A stretch of 64,000 nt of DNA, taken from NCBI GenBank assembly GCA_033032175.1, contig CM065316.1, forward strand, positions 4,248,115-4,312,114, read 5' to 3'. This stretch comes from Saturnia japonica (Eukaryota; Arthropoda; Insecta; Lepidoptera; Saturniidae). A model generated the notes under the pieces. The model searched no databases. It had not been told where the DNA came from and saw only the letters and a program-made list of their open reading frames with translations. This document shows positions 1 through 11,074 of the stretch, in pieces. The position numbers and the translations under genes were made by a program. Position 1 is the first letter of the stretch; every line of letters starts with the position of its first letter.

Positions 1-634
1 ATACAGGTTGTTCCCGTTAAAGTGGAACTCATATTTTGGTGGTAGCATCTAATACATTGGTAGACAAATAACTTACGAACTGACAATAATTTAGCCTGCT
101 GATACAATAGTGCTGTAGGGTGTGTAAAGGGTAGCCGCAGTAGAACTTTAAGAACGGCCGTTTGTGCACGTTCGATAATAAGAAGCAGTGAACTAGTAGA
201 CCTAGACGCAGCCCCCCACGAACAAATACAATATCTTAATGAACATTCACAAAGAGCCTTATACATTTGGATAAGGATGTTATAGTCAGCTACAACTCGT
301 AGTTCATTAAATATTTAAATAAGATTCCGTATCCAACCTGATAATGTGCTAGTATGTGCTTCCCACCTTAGATTTTCATCAATAGTAACACCCAAATATT
401 TTATACTTGTTGTTCGGCTGAGTTTAGCATATCTATATGAAACACTGTAATTTAATTGAGAGCGATTACAGGAATATGTATGTATTTTTATGCGATAATT
501 ATCATTGGGTCTAGTTTTGTATGTGATACTGAAACAAATAAATTTTGTTTTATCCATATTTAGCGATAAGAGACTATTCTCTAGCCACGATGAAACCTTG
601 GATAGCCCATTCTCTGCGTAATCATATAAATAAA
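1..634 (-). pseudogene. Non-LTR retrotransposon RT, C-terminal fragment, running off the left edge
   Basis: Read on the minus strand, one frame runs from about 634 to base 1. It begins near YAENGLSKVSSWLE, continues through LNMDKTKFICFS and SIKYLGVTIDENLRW, and goes on with RVVADYNILIQMYKALC to the window edge. These are hallmarks of the C-terminal third of Jockey/CR1-type reverse transcriptases (the segment after the YADD box, with the conserved KYLGV motif). One in-frame TAA interrupts the frame at about 315, apparently in place of a lysine codon. The catalytic core, which would lie above 634, is missing, and an in-frame stop sits just upstream. The copy is therefore truncated on its 5' side and inactive; it may extend further left. 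The exact clade was not determined. Confidence 0.8.
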
Positions 635-828
635 ATGGATTGCTAAATCTAATGCTAATTATAAATACAGACGTTTAAGGGTCAATTAACTAATATACCA
701 ACACTTTCGAGAGGCTATTATAAAGTATTTTTAAGAAAAAAATTATTTTTCGTTTATTTGAATAAACCTATGTATGGTATATAAGTAATATCATTACATA
801 GGTCGTATTAACGCAATACCGATCTTGG
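635..828. other. AT-rich spacer
   Basis: Nothing recognisable between the RT fragment and the next repeat. Confidence 0.5.
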
Positions 829-1000
829 ACACCCTTACCTCAAAGAGTTCTGAAAACCCTACTCACCACAGGAACACAAGACAAGGTTATTTGGCTGCGT
901 TCTTCTGTAGAGTGGAGTTTTTCCACCAGTCGAACTGCCTCAAGAGAGAGACATTTACAAAGCAATTTCTCTGTGCTCAACCTCTCTTTATAATATGATA
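829..1000 (+). repeat. Interspersed repeat with CACCACAGGAACACAA core
   Basis: The segment carries a run resembling 'agttctgaaaaccctactcaccacaggaacacaa', then 'ggttatttggctgcg', and ends in 'tctctgtgctcaacctctctt'. Related copies lie at 18225-18340 (reverse), 25075-25215 and 31135-31215. No protein-coding potential is seen. The parent element class is not recognised. Confidence 0.6.
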
Positions 1001-1460
1001 ATAACGCAAGTGATTTAAGTCATATAGCTTATAAATATCAGTTGTTATTATCGCAAGCTAAAATTAAGACTTCTAGATAGTCTTTTAGAAGACGAACCGG
1101 GCGCTTTTCATCGCACGGTATTCCGATCTGAATTTCACAGAAGTGACGAACAAGTGTTAAGGTTAAAAATGGTTAATAAACATCAACATTTCCTGAACAC
1201 TGTTATATACATGATTCATCTCTTGAAGCGTCGTACTTACTTCAATTTTAGTTAATATTTAGAATGAGCCGATGTTTATAAATTCATCAATAATTTGAAA
1301 TACTGTGCGGGCGATGTCCGAAATATCAGTGGCATAGTACGATTAACGTTAGGGTTGTCAAGTGTTTATTTAATTATTAAACCGAATGCAGGATAAATGA
1401 GGATCATACGGCTATCGCATATTCGATTAATACTAAACTAATTTATTAGAAATATCAAAA
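1001..1460. other. Unassigned AT-rich DNA
   Basis: No open frame, repeat or RNA motif recognised. Confidence 0.5.
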
Positions 1461-1690
1461 AATATTTTATTCAATTTAGGCCCTGAGACGGTATTTATGA
1501 ATGTTAAATCACTACTAAAGTTTCGGGAAAACATTCCAGTCATTGAGAAAAGCCGACAAGAAACTCGATATGGTTTATCAAATTTTTTTACTGTGTGAAT
1601 GAGGTTATTATCGTGTTATTATTTTTATTGGATCTACAAACAGGGAGTTAGTTCCTGACACGACTATCATTTACGTAATTTGAACTTATT
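1461..1690 (-). repeat. CR1-like LINE 3' UTR remnant
   Basis: On the minus strand the segment holds a diverged form of a block that also follows the RT C-terminus at 19695-20170: 'cgagtttcttgtcgg', then a degenerate 'gaaccgttggtag'-type box, then 'ctaaattgaataaaat'. A third copy is at 35650-35910 (minus). It is probably the 3' end of a CR1-like LINE whose coding part has eroded. Confidence 0.55.
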
Positions 1691-2526
1691 GTTCGGTAAA
1701 TCGGCAAATGTGCTTTGAACGCTTGAGTAATTTGTGTTTTTTTCTATAACATCATGCCATTTATTTACAAAAAATTTGCTTACCTAAATTTTTTCAAACA
1801 TACTGACAATCAATTTACTCACACAATAACGAGAAATGTACACGTTAATTTCATAATTTTATTATTATACCTTGTTTATTATAAGAAGTTTTGCCTGACA
1901 TATCCACAGAACCTAAATTGTTACATCGTCCAAATCATGACATAACCTAAAAACATGCATTTTGACTATCAGTTATCATTATAACTTTGATACTGATAAA
2001 CGTTATAAAAACATTTTGCACGATACAGTCCTAATTAACTTTCTCTATACAATGATTTTTGAGTTTTTTTGTTTTTCTTAATACGTACAGCGTTATTTAA
2101 AAGTAGAGCAAATTAAACTAAGGAGTAGAAAATTTAGCATACGAATCAAAAACTAATAGAAATGATCCAACGTCATTGTACATTTAATTTATTAATTTCG
2201 GATAAAAATATATATTATATTTACGTAATTTCTCCATTTTTACTGCAGCAACATGCAACCAAAAATATAGACTCGAATAATTAATCTTGTTATCTGGTGT
2301 CAGACATATAATAATTACAGTGTTATAGATTGCGATGTCAATTGTTGATTTAGTTTATTTTTGTTATTTCATTTACATTGCTTACATACCCCTGAATTTA
2401 TTTAAAGCATAATCGTATTATCTTTATATTTAGCTCTAAAAAAGAATTGAAACTTTCAATTTAAGCTATGCTACATCTCTAAAATGAATATTTGATATGT
2501 GTCATGCAAGCGTTCTTAGGATGATC
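1691..2526. other. Unassigned AT-rich DNA
   Basis: A 63-codon frame at 1754-1945 is low-complexity and resembles nothing known; it is not called as a gene. Confidence 0.5.
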
Positions 2527-3000
2527 TTTTTTTTTCGATCTGACCTTATTGTTTGCCTGAAGGGCCCTATCCAAAAACAGAGCCGCTGATGGCTTTTACA
2601 GCTTTACCGGGCTTGGGGGCGAGCGCTTAAGGCACTCAGCCGCGAAAGCGTAGGCAACATGTGCGCAAGGGTGCCAAAGTAGCCGGACTTCTGCTTGGGC
2701 TGTTGCCGCGATTGCAAAGAAGTCGCGATCTGACTAATTCCCTATCCGTAAAATTAGAGCTAAACTAACATATACATATATGCATGCCCCTGCCTCCTGG
2801 CAGGAAGGAAAGGACATATTTATTTAGTGAAATATATGAAATATGGTCTACACTAACTAGCGTAAACAAAAGGTTCCATAAAGAACCTATGTACCTTTAT
2901 GTTGTGCACGTATATATGAACATGTTGTGTGTGGGTAGCTAAGTGATTGCAAGTACAGTGTCACCTGTATCGCACGGGCGGCTGGCAGACTCAATTAGAA
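2527..3000 (-). mobile_element. Jockey-family 3' tail, 5'-truncated copy
   Basis: In plus orientation the copy starts with a T run (poly(A) of the minus-strand element), then 'gatggcttttacagcttt', 'cttgggggcgagcgctta' and 'ggcactcagccgcgaaagcg'. It continues to 'gtacagtgtcacctgtatcgc' near 2975. It aligns by eye along the 3' UTR of the large Jockey element (12506-13000). It is especially close to the copy at 51017-51255: both share 'gactaattccctatccgtaa', which differs from the large element, so there appear to be at least two subfamilies. No target-site duplication could be identified. Confidence 0.8.
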
Positions 3001-4257
3001 TGAACCAGGTTTAGGAACCCTAAGACAACCTGCCAATGTGTGTTGAACTGCTCAGTCATTTGCCTTGTCAGCTGAGTTCGGAACGGGTGACACCGACCAG
3101 TGTGTTTATTTACACAAACTATTCCAAGATAATTTTGTCACCTTCATAAATCAAAAATTATTTGACCCTTTACACTTGAAATTTTATATGTTTAATAAAC
3201 CTCTCTTAAACATTTAGAATTACAAATTTCACGAATAAATCTATTATAGTTCTTGAGTTATTAGGTTCTGAAAAGTACAATTTTTATCACTCACTCATTA
3301 ACTCATCAAAAGTCTAGACAATTTACAGGTGACCCAGAAACTTAAAATTTTGGAATCAAGGTAGATCATTAAATATATACAGAGGACCCAAAAGTGAAAA
3401 TCAAAAAACAAAAAAATACAATATTGATCGAATAATACTCATTTATTAACGGCGTTTCCATCCTCTCACCAAAAGATGGCGTTGTGGCAATGTATTTGCA
3501 CAATGAACATCAAATACACAAAAGCGTCACCATCCGCTTACCAATAAATTATGTTCTGCAGCTTTTCAAAAAGTAATGATATTCCCGTGAAAAAGGGGTC
3601 AAGCTCGGTAGATACGACGTACGGGGATAGTTGAGATGTAACGAGTACCAAGTTCCATAACTATTCTTTTCATTACAGCTGTAGGAATTTTAATTCCTGA
3701 AATAATTTACAAAACAATCTGTTACTTTCTCTGATATGGGATTTGTAACTTTGGAAGCTTAAACTTATAATAAATATTTAAGTTAATTTCTCCTCCTTTA
3801 GAGTCAAATTTTTTTATCGTAAATTAATGGCAATTTTATTAAGACTTGCCAAGTTGGCAACTGGTTAATTACCGAACTTGGCCCCTTTTTCACATTAACG
3901 TTTTTGTTAGGATGTAATTAATATACAGAGATGATTTTAGTTCAAAAGTTAATAATAACTCAATCTGATTATACCACTAGAAGTGACAGCCCTTAAACAA
4001 AGAGACTCTGGCTTTGATTAATTACTTATAATGGAAAGACTCAATGAGTGATTGCTCGAAAAGTTTACTTCGAGTGGGATTAATGAATAACTTGGATTGG
4101 TTTCAAAAAGTTATCAATAAATACTTATATCATGTATACGCATTTTAATGGATCAATTCCCCGTTACTATCGGCCGTTTTCAATAACCTATGTATCGGTT
4201 GTTTCAGTTACTAAAGATAAACAAATATAACCCTTTTCCTTACTTTTTCTTCAATTT
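3001..4257. other. Unassigned DNA
   Basis: The first 120 bases are more GC-rich and might be further 3' UTR of the adjacent Jockey variant. The remainder is AT-rich with no recognised repeat. Confidence 0.45.
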
Positions 4258-4826
4258 TTAGCCGAATTCAACAAAAGACGGGAGGTTACTCTCTATTCGA
4301 ATGTATTTTTTTTTAATGGATGTTCATCCATGACTTCTTTGTCTATAAACCTATTTGGATGATTTTTTTTTTTTGTTGGATATGGGGTACATCAATGGTG
4401 GTTTATATTATGGTTAATGTTGAATTATTCTTCTAATAAAATTTAAGTAACAGAATATCAAATTTTCCTCGATCATCCACTCATTATCAACTAGAAACGA
4501 GCTGATAATCTTGAAATGGCTGAACATATTATTGAATCGTAACTAAGAATACTCCTGATTAAATCATCTTTCAAACGACAAGACAATTTCTAACAAAAAA
4601 GAAAACCAATTTCAATGATTTTCAAGAGTTCCCTGGTGTATCCTAGAAGATGAAGGTCCAATGTCAAATAAATTAAAATGAGACAGTCCTTGAGGTGTCC
4701 CCTATCCACCAAAAAAGAATGATCCAATTCAGTTCATAAACAAAGAAGTTATAGCTGGACATCCATAAAAAATATACATTCGAATTGATTACCTCCGTCT
4801 TTATTTGAAGTCAGTTAAAAACATAA
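4258..4826. repeat. Fold-back repeat with about 170-bp diverged inverted arms
   Basis: The left arm (from 4258) reads 'ttcaacaaaagacgggaggt', 'attcgaatgtat', 'tggatgttcatccatgactt', 'tttggatgattttt'. The reverse complement of the right arm (to 4826) reads 'acttcaaataaagacggagg', 'attcgaatgtat', 'tggatgtccagctataactt', 'ttggatcattctttt'. The middle holds 'gagctgataatcttgaaatgg'. Single arms occur at 8905-9145, 38400-38580, 52487-52690 and 60960-61065. No coding capacity. It could be one fold-back element or two copies inserted head to head. Confidence 0.65.
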
Positions 4827-5279
4827 TATGTTCAGATAATAGTTTGTTTAAGTTTAGAGTTTGCATTATTCGTACGCCAGGAATGATGCTTATTACCGCT
4901 TGCAATGGTAAAGCAGAAGAAGAAAAAAGGTTAAAAAACACATTTAAGGCCTCCTTGATATATTTGAAACTACTATTCTTACAAATTTTTTATTGTAAAA
5001 CGCGAATAAAGTCACGAGCGGTTGTTAGTATTTTATAAATGGAACCATTCTCTTGTACGTGACAGTAGAGTCATTTGCTATCGTTACTGTGATGCGTCCA
5101 CATGACATGCCCAGAAATTCTCTGGATAATAAAATCCCTCGAATTTCTTATCCCTTACAACGGTAATGTTTGTTATTATACTATTGTATATTTAGGAGTT
5201 TTCGTATTGCCAGTGTTGGTATCACAGAGTACTTTTGTATATGCGAGGTTGGTATGAAAGGCGTTTCGTTTTGTACGTT
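4827..5279. other. Unassigned AT-rich DNA
   Basis: Holds only short chance frames (77 codons at 4805-5038, overlapping the fold-back arm). Confidence 0.5.
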
Positions 5280-5490
5280 TACGAAAAAGGTTTCAGTCCT
5301 TTCGACGTTAATACGTCATCGGAATGAGAACGCACCTGATTTTCTTTTTATTTTGTTGAAGTTATATTTCTTTTTGTGCGTTTAATAAAGGGTAAAATTG
5401 CGAAATGCTCGCTCTTCATGTGACGAAAGTGTGACAGAATGAAGTTAGCCATTAATGATAATAATGTGAATACATTTTGGTGACTTTCTG
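5280..5490 (+). repeat. Interspersed repeat with 'aaagggtaaaattg' and 'gaagttagccattaatgat' boxes
   Basis: The blocks 'gtcctttcgacgttaat', 'taataaagggtaaaattgcg', 'gtgacgaaagtgtgac' and 'taatgataataatgtgaat' recur in the same order at 50028-50310. They recur reversed at 45245-45430. Class unknown. Confidence 0.55.
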
Positions 5491-6399
5491 AAGGGTAACT
5501 TCATTTAGACGGTGTGGTGATTTAAACGCGTTACGTTTAGGCACATTACACGAAGACGAAGAAATAACGTAGATAGAAGGAGAAAGAGCTATAAATTGTA
5601 TGACTATACAGTTTAGGCTATCCGCGTCTTCCTTTTTAATAAGTTTTACTTCTATCTTAAGTACAGTGCTGCATGTGCAATTTTTTTCGAGCGAATGTAT
5701 GTATGTAGGATATCTAAATATTACATACATAATATGTGTGTCTATTTCTTTGGTACGCTTTGTAGCCTAAACGGCTTGACGAAGTTTAGCATACGAGTTG
5801 TCGTTAGATTTGTCTTTATTTGTGGGGGAGTGACATAGGCTATATAATATTTAAGTACGGTACAACCACTGGGAATCTAATAAAAAGCAATTTTTTTTTT
5901 GTTACAGTAGGGTGTTTTGTTTCCTATTTAATAATATACCTTGTTTAACAATATGTAAAAATAATTTTACATTGCATTAATAAACATAATTTTAATTTAA
6001 CCATAATTTGATAAATGTTTAGATATTTATTGGTGTAAACATTTTTTTTACTTTGATGCGTTTTTGCACCTGTTTATTTGTTGTTCACGATGTTGTGTTT
6101 AGAATAAAACTGAATAAATAATAATTAATTTAAATAGCCTTTATAATCGGAATCAAATTATTTTTACACAATGAAAAAACGTGATTAAAATGAATTTATG
6201 TAGGTAACTAATATTGTTAACAGAAATTACGTCACGTTTAAAAAAAAAGGCCGTATGGTGTCGTGGGACACCAGATAGGAACGAAGTTCCTTATTATAAA
6301 ATTTTAATTTCAAGTTCTATGATAAAATTCGAAAAAAAAATACTTTACAAAATTAACTTAACACCTTTATTTTATTTACAATGATTTATAAAAATATAT
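5491..6399. other. Unassigned AT-rich DNA
   Basis: A short motif at about 6250-6292 ('gtgtcgtgggacacc' plus 'aggaacgaagttcctt') contains two small perfect palindromes and resembles a motif often seen in lepidopteran repeats. Otherwise nothing is recognised. Confidence 0.45.
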
Positions 6400-6830
6400 A
6401 ATAACTTGCGGTGTCCCCGCGGCTCCACACGCGTTTGTTACTACGCAATAATTATCCCTAAATCCCTTTATTTTTACTCATATTGTTGAAAATGCATATG
6501 CCATATCAATTGAGAAGTGGCATGTATTTCCCGTGTACAATTTTCATCAAAATCGGTTGAAAACTATTATTGTAATTTACAATTTCTAATGCATTATTAA
6601 CAATTCTTATAGCCTCTCAATTATACTAGGTATGATGTATGTTTCCCGTCTACAAAATTTGATCAGAATCGGTTGAGAATTGATGAAAATTAAACTTTTT
6701 AAATTACTTTTTTTAATTCTAGAAGTAATATTGACAATTATTATAGCCCATTAATTGTGTTAATAGTTAGAATTCCTGTGTATACATTTTTATCAAAATC
6801 GATTAAGAATTAATTAAGAAACCAAAATAA
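6400..6830. repeat. Repeat with three internal units of about 120 bp
   Basis: The unit core 'cccgtgtacaattttcatc' plus 'aaaatcggttga' occurs near 6529. Related cores are 'cccgtctacaaaatttgatc' with 'agaatcggttga' near 6646 and 'cctgtgtatacatttttatc' with 'aaaatcgatta' near 6773. The left edge has 'gtgtccccgcggctcc', typical of repeat termini in Lepidoptera. Non-coding. Confidence 0.55.
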
Positions 6831-6834
6831 TGTT

Positions 6835-6966
6835 GCTTTGGTGAGTGTACGAGACACGAAGGCCACGGGGCGCTCCGTGCTGTCCGCGGTCGGCTATGCC
6901 AGTACGTCCCCCAGCCCCGCCGCACTTACATCACACGTCACTATCAACTCTTTATATCTTCTAAAC
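6835..6966 (-). pseudogene. Ty3/gypsy RNase H relic
   Basis: This GC-rich patch encodes, on the minus strand, YKELIVTCDVSAAGLGDVLA, then a stop, then PTADSTERPVAFVSRTLTKA. The pattern CD-S-GLG-VL followed by ERPVAF-SRTLTKA is the RNase H beginning characteristic of Ty3/gypsy pol, with CDAS changed to CDVS and the first catalytic Asp retained. Only about 43 residues survive, and the frame is closed by TAG in the middle. No LTR or flanking pol sequence is seen. It is unlike the LTR element at 39004-42053, which lacks this domain altogether, so its origin cannot be linked to that copy. Confidence 0.75.
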
Positions 6967-7231
6967 ATGTACCCGCCACCCCACATAACTGTATGTTTAT
7001 TTCTATGTGCCTACATATAAAATACTCGTAATACACTACAAAAATCATAGATGGCCTTATTACTGTTCGTGTGGTATAAATATATGCCAATATGAATCCA
7101 ACACTTAACCATCCCAATAAAACTTCAAAAATAATTAAAATCATGCCTTATTTTACCGGCCTACGGGAAAATGTTTTGAAAAACGTGAAAGCCCTTTTAT
7201 TCCTTTCTTACCAAAAGCATTACCTTTCGTA

Positions 7232-7981
7232 CCTACTTTCAATACGGTATATAATAAGTATCCACCATGGTATAGTAGAAGTCTAGTGAAAATAATTAAT
7301 GAAAAACTTAAATATCATAAGTTGTGGAAGCATAGTAAAAATCCGCGGGATTATGATACTTTTGTAGTACTCAGACGAAGACAAAAGCGAATTCAGGCTG
7401 ATTGTTGGCGAAATTATTTAATTAGATGCGAGAAGTTTATTATTAGGAATCCAAAATCCTTTTGGCGTTATGCTAAAGAATTAAAAGGTGGTAAAAATAT
7501 ACCGAATAGGGTAACGTTTAAGGGTAAATCTTATTTTGAAACAGGAGAGATATGTGACGCCTTTTTAGAATATTTTGGTTCTGTATATAGAAAACCATGT
7601 GATACAAATGACTGCAATTTGCTCATCTCCACACCTAACTGTGCTAGTATTTCTAAAATATTAATTTCCAGGGAAGAGGTTTTTAAATACTTACGTTCAC
7701 TAAACTGTAGTAAAGGCCCAGGTAGCGATGGTATTCCTCCTATCTTCGCGAAAAAATGTGCAGCTATTTTAGCTCAACCTTTAAGCATCATTTTTAACAA
7801 ATCACTTAGTGAAAGCATTTTTCCTCAGAAATGGAAGGACGCCTTGGTCGTTCCGATTCACAAGGGCGATTCAAGAACGAAAATCGAAACATATAGGCCT
7901 GTGTCAATTCTACCAGTCTTTAGTAAGCTTTTTGAATTGATAATTCATAACCAAATATACCCTATATTTGCTGAAAGCTGA
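7232..7981 (+). pseudogene. Non-LTR retrotransposon RT, N-terminal fragment
   Basis: The frame is open from upstream of 7232 to the stop at 7979-7981. It begins with YPPWYSRSLVKIINEK at about 7259, the usual linker between endonuclease and RT in Jockey/CR1-type LINEs. It then has WRNYLIRCEKFI, NPKSFWRYAKELK, the RT block NCSKGPGSDGIPPIFAKKC, FPQKWKDALVVPIHKGD and TYRPVSILPVFSKLFELII. It stops before the palm motifs: no Asp-containing motif A and no YADD. The endonuclease is absent upstream. No in-frame ATG fits as a start, since the 231-codon reading begins at GTG. It is a dead fragment, truncated or internally deleted on both sides, and is more intact than the other old LINE pieces here. Confidence 0.85.
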
Positions 7982-8600
7982 AAATTTCGACATATTTTCT
8001 GACAGTAATGCAGCGTTTATAAGAAAAGCTATTGATTTATTCAGAGTTTGTTAAATATATGTGATTGTTACACACACACACACATTCACGCCAGAAGCAC
8101 TACATCGTTCTTTTTGAGGCAAATTATATTTAATTAATAATTTCGTTGGGGTATAGAATTATTATAACTTTATTGTAATACGATTGAAATCATTTTTGGC
8201 TAAGCCATTATGTCAACTTAATTATGTATGTAAGTTAGAATTTAAGAGCTGTAGATTTCTTGAAATAAATAAATATGAATGGCTTCTCCGTACAAACTTT
8301 CACTCAAGTTTTATTTTCACCACATGTGGAAAAACACAATGAAATAATTCACCTGTAGCCAAACTGTATAATCAAGATAATTTACAATAAGTATATCGCT
8401 TAGAATGTATGTTTTGTATGCGAGCCGCGGTTTGACAGCGCTATAAAATAAAATAGTTATTATACACTACTGCGTACATAGTTAAACTGCTTAAAAATAC
8501 GTCAACCAATCTTAAAAAGAATACTGGACTATCACTTAATAGGTAATTATTAGAAATACAATAATTTGTAATTAAGTATAACACTGTCAATAAAACAACA
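7982..8600. other. Possible LINE 3' remnant and unassigned DNA
   Basis: There is a short (AC)n run at about 8070-8084. The stretch 8170-8280 ('aagagctgtagatttcttg' followed by 'aaataaataaatatg') looks like a LINE 3' UTR end and may belong to the RT fragment upstream after an internal deletion. The rest is unassigned. Confidence 0.4.
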
Positions 8601-8845
8601 TTGACAACGCTGTCATTTCAAATCAACAAACTGGTTGTCATGGAAGCTGATATTTCTCTTTTACATACTTTCATCTGTTTTTTACCCTTAAAGTTTTATT
8701 TTCGCTACAAAAAGTACCCTATGTCCTTTCCCAAGGTCCAATCTATCTCTTTACCAAAATTTATCAAAATTGGTACAGCGGTTTAGGCGTGAAAACGTAA
8801 CAGACAGACAGAGTTACTATCGCATTTATATATTAGTATGGATAA
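8601..8845 (-). repeat. Interspersed repeat ending in CCATACTAATATATAAATGCG
   Basis: On the minus strand the segment begins 'ccatactaatatataaatgc', then 'gtaactctgtctgtctgtta', 'cgcctaaaccgctg' and 'aattttgat'. This is the typical beginning of a widespread lepidopteran repeat also represented at 22311-22682. Here the opposite terminus was not found. Confidence 0.6.
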
Positions 8846-8904
8846 TATACAAATAAGCAGCTATTTACATGAATAATAATAATAGTCATCAAGTAGACTA
8901 TACA

Positions 8905-9145
8905 TTAAGCACTGGTTTTGAAGAGTTCCCTTGTGTATCTTCGAAGTTGAAGATTCAATGCCAATGATATTAAAATGAGACCGCCCTTGAGATATCCGCT
9001 ATCCAACAAAAAGAACAATCCAAATTGGTTTATAAGCAAAAAAGATATGCGGTGTTCAGCAAATAAAAAAATTAAATTATAAAAAAAATACTAAAACTTT
9101 TATATTATAAATATTCAAATTAAGTTACCTCAGTACTAATTGAAG
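8905..9145 (-). repeat. Single arm of the fold-back family
   Basis: Carries 'gaagagttcccttgtgtatc', 'aaaatgagaccgcccttgag', 'tatccaacaaaaagaacaatc' and 'aattgaagtcg', matching the right arm of 4258-4826. Confidence 0.6.
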
Positions 9146-9179
9146 TCGAAAGTAAAAATTAAATAGAGAAAAATTGTTT

Positions 9180-9252
9180 GAGGCGAGAATTCGAACCTAA
9201 GACTTCGGCCATAACAGTCACGTTCACGACCGCTAGGCTACGAGCGTCTTTA
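9180..9252 (-). repeat. tRNA-like sequence, probable SINE head
   Basis: The minus strand reads 'cgctcgtagcctagcggtcg' (A-box-like 'tagcctagcggt'), and about 35 nt later 'ggttcgaattc' (B-box-like). Acceptor and T stems do not pair convincingly, so this is not called a functional tRNA. Confidence 0.55.
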
Positions 9253-9947
9253 TGAAAATAAACTACTATTGAAAAAAAAAAAAAATTACGTTACGGACGT
9301 TTTTTTCCGGTTAGGGTACCCCTCCCCATCGTCCCATAAGGAAATTCGTTCCAAAAATTAAATTTATAAAGATTTTGGAATTATTTTTGTTTAGTTACAC
9401 GTGCGTACATAAACAATAATAATTTTTTTATTATAATTTAAAATGAACTATTTAGAAATTATATATTTTTAAATATCAAATCAAACTGTAATAACTTTTA
9501 TTTATATGATGATTGGTCATTAGAAATTTTGAATATTTCAAAAAAGCTTTGATCTCCATTTGGGAATCTTTGAAAAAAAAAATATTTTTCTTCATAAAAC
9601 CGATAACTGTGAACAAAAAATTATATGAATAAATATTTAAAAAGCCACTTTAACTTGGCGAATAACCTTTGGTAATAAAGCTTACTTTATGTGCTACAAT
9701 ATATTATCAAAGTGGAATTTTAACGAAAAATTTTGCGATTAGCACATGAATAAGTATTATAAAAAGTTTCTAAGGCTTATGATTGTTTGAATTAAGTGTT
9801 TTTAAAAAAAATCGGATGGAAATGATATTTTTTATACATTACTTGAATAAATTAACCTTGTGGGTTATTATTAACGTGTTTCGCGCCAACGCAGTTTCAG
9901 GGCTCTAAGTTGAAATTATTCGTTAAAATTTTATTTTTGTCGTTTAC
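9253..9947. other. Unassigned AT-rich DNA
   Basis: Poly(A) run at about 9271-9284; no coding or repeat signal recognised. Confidence 0.5.
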
Positions 9948-10200
9948 AGGTTAAGCCTTATGGCCACAATATCACTAGATATTAAGTGACGATGTGGCCC
10001 AAGATGGCGACTAAGCCTAGTGGAAAAACTGGCTTTCAAGTGCAGCTGCTGGAACACACCTATAGGTGCTTGGCGACAGATTTTCAACTTGAGAGTTGTA
10101 GCAAGCCAGGCGGCAAGAATAACCTACCACCATGCTATGATTTCATCACGATCTTTTTTACCTTCACCGAGAGCTCAGGCTTGTAAAGGAGGCTTAAGTC
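9948..10200 (-). repeat. SINE-like repeat, near-full copy (SINE family A)
   Basis: In plus orientation: 'taagtgacgatgtggcccaa', 'gatggcgactaagcctagtg', 'ggaacacacctataggtgct', 'caacttgagagttgtagcaa', 'catgctatgatttcatcacg' and 'ttcaccgagagctcagg'. The last two boxes are the reverse complement of the head at 11075-11270, which identifies both as one family. Short ORFs across it (66 and 97 codons) are incidental. Other copies: 17026-17172, 42523-42650, 50755-50925, 58285-58385, 58940-59110 and 61925-61990. Confidence 0.65.
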
Positions 10201-10323
10201 TTAAAGAGGAAGAGAATACAAAACTTTATTCACTTATAGAGGTTTTAAGTTATCGTGGTTCTACTATTTTAATAGGTAAGATTTTAACAAATTTACGAGG
10301 ATGGCATCCCTAATTTTTAATTA

Positions 10324-10689
10324 TCTATATATTAATACGTGAAGCAAATGCTTTCCACCCCTTTTTAAATGGATTGCGTGCACGGAAGACCGTGAGATTT
10401 TGCATAGTTAAAGTTTATATGGAGAAGAAGTGCAAAAAGCTAAAATTTGTCTATAATATCTGTTACTTATATATTAAATAATATTAATTAATACTTCGAA
10501 TCCTAAACTGACCAGTGCCATTAAACTTAAACCCCCGAAAATAATGACATTGTTCCTAAATGAAAAGTGACAGCAAGTGATGTAGATAATACTCATTGTT
10601 TAGGTTCACGAATACTGCAAATGTCAAACAGAGAATAGTCTATGATCAAAAAGTCGCTGGTCGAATTTCGACCTTAGGGCGATGGCAAG
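10324..10689 (+). mobile_element. Helitron-like non-autonomous element, family H1
   Basis: Begins 'tctatatattaatacgtgaa' directly after an A, and ends 'gcgatggcaag' before a T. Internal boxes are 'gcgtgcacggaagaccgtga', 'aatcctaaactgacc', 'tgaaaagtgacagcaag' and 'aaaagtcgctggtcgaattt'. Five copies in this window share both ends; intact copies end CTAG followed by T, and here CTAG has become CAAG. TC at the 5' end, CTRR at the 3' end, and insertion between A and T are Helitron rules. No Rep/helicase is encoded, so the element is non-autonomous at best. Confidence 0.6.
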
Positions 10690-11074
10690 TTAATAATTAA
10701 TATTCAAAAATTGTTATTCCCCTACTAAAGAAGAACTCATAATTGGAAGCAATGTTTTGAGAAAAATTAAAGCCGAGTTCATTAATTCCACCAGTATCTT
10801 AGAACCAGAATTTGAGCAATGAAATATTATAAGAGGAAATGCCACCGAGCTGTATAATTTCTTATTAGAAACTCAATTAGAAAACTTTTCTGTTCATCTT
10901 TCAAGTTTATGGGAAATGGGATGAACTTTTCGTCTATATTAATAAGCTTGTATTTCTGTCTGAGTATGTTTTTTTTAATTCTCGGTAGACATCTATTAAA
11001 ATCGCAAAATCAAAGCTTTACGCAGCGATCCGTAGCTTTTATAAGCCAACAGGGCCTTAGTTTAGCTATTGGGT
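10690..11074. other. Unassigned DNA
   Basis: No recognised content between the Helitron-like copy and the next SINE. Confidence 0.5.

Noticed and set aside
6838..7020. GC-rich plus-strand exon candidate
   Set aside because: The minus strand encodes a clear Ty3/gypsy RNase H motif, which explains the composition.
9180..9252. Functional tRNA gene
   Set aside because: A- and B-like boxes exist, but acceptor and T-arm pairing fail; more likely a SINE head.
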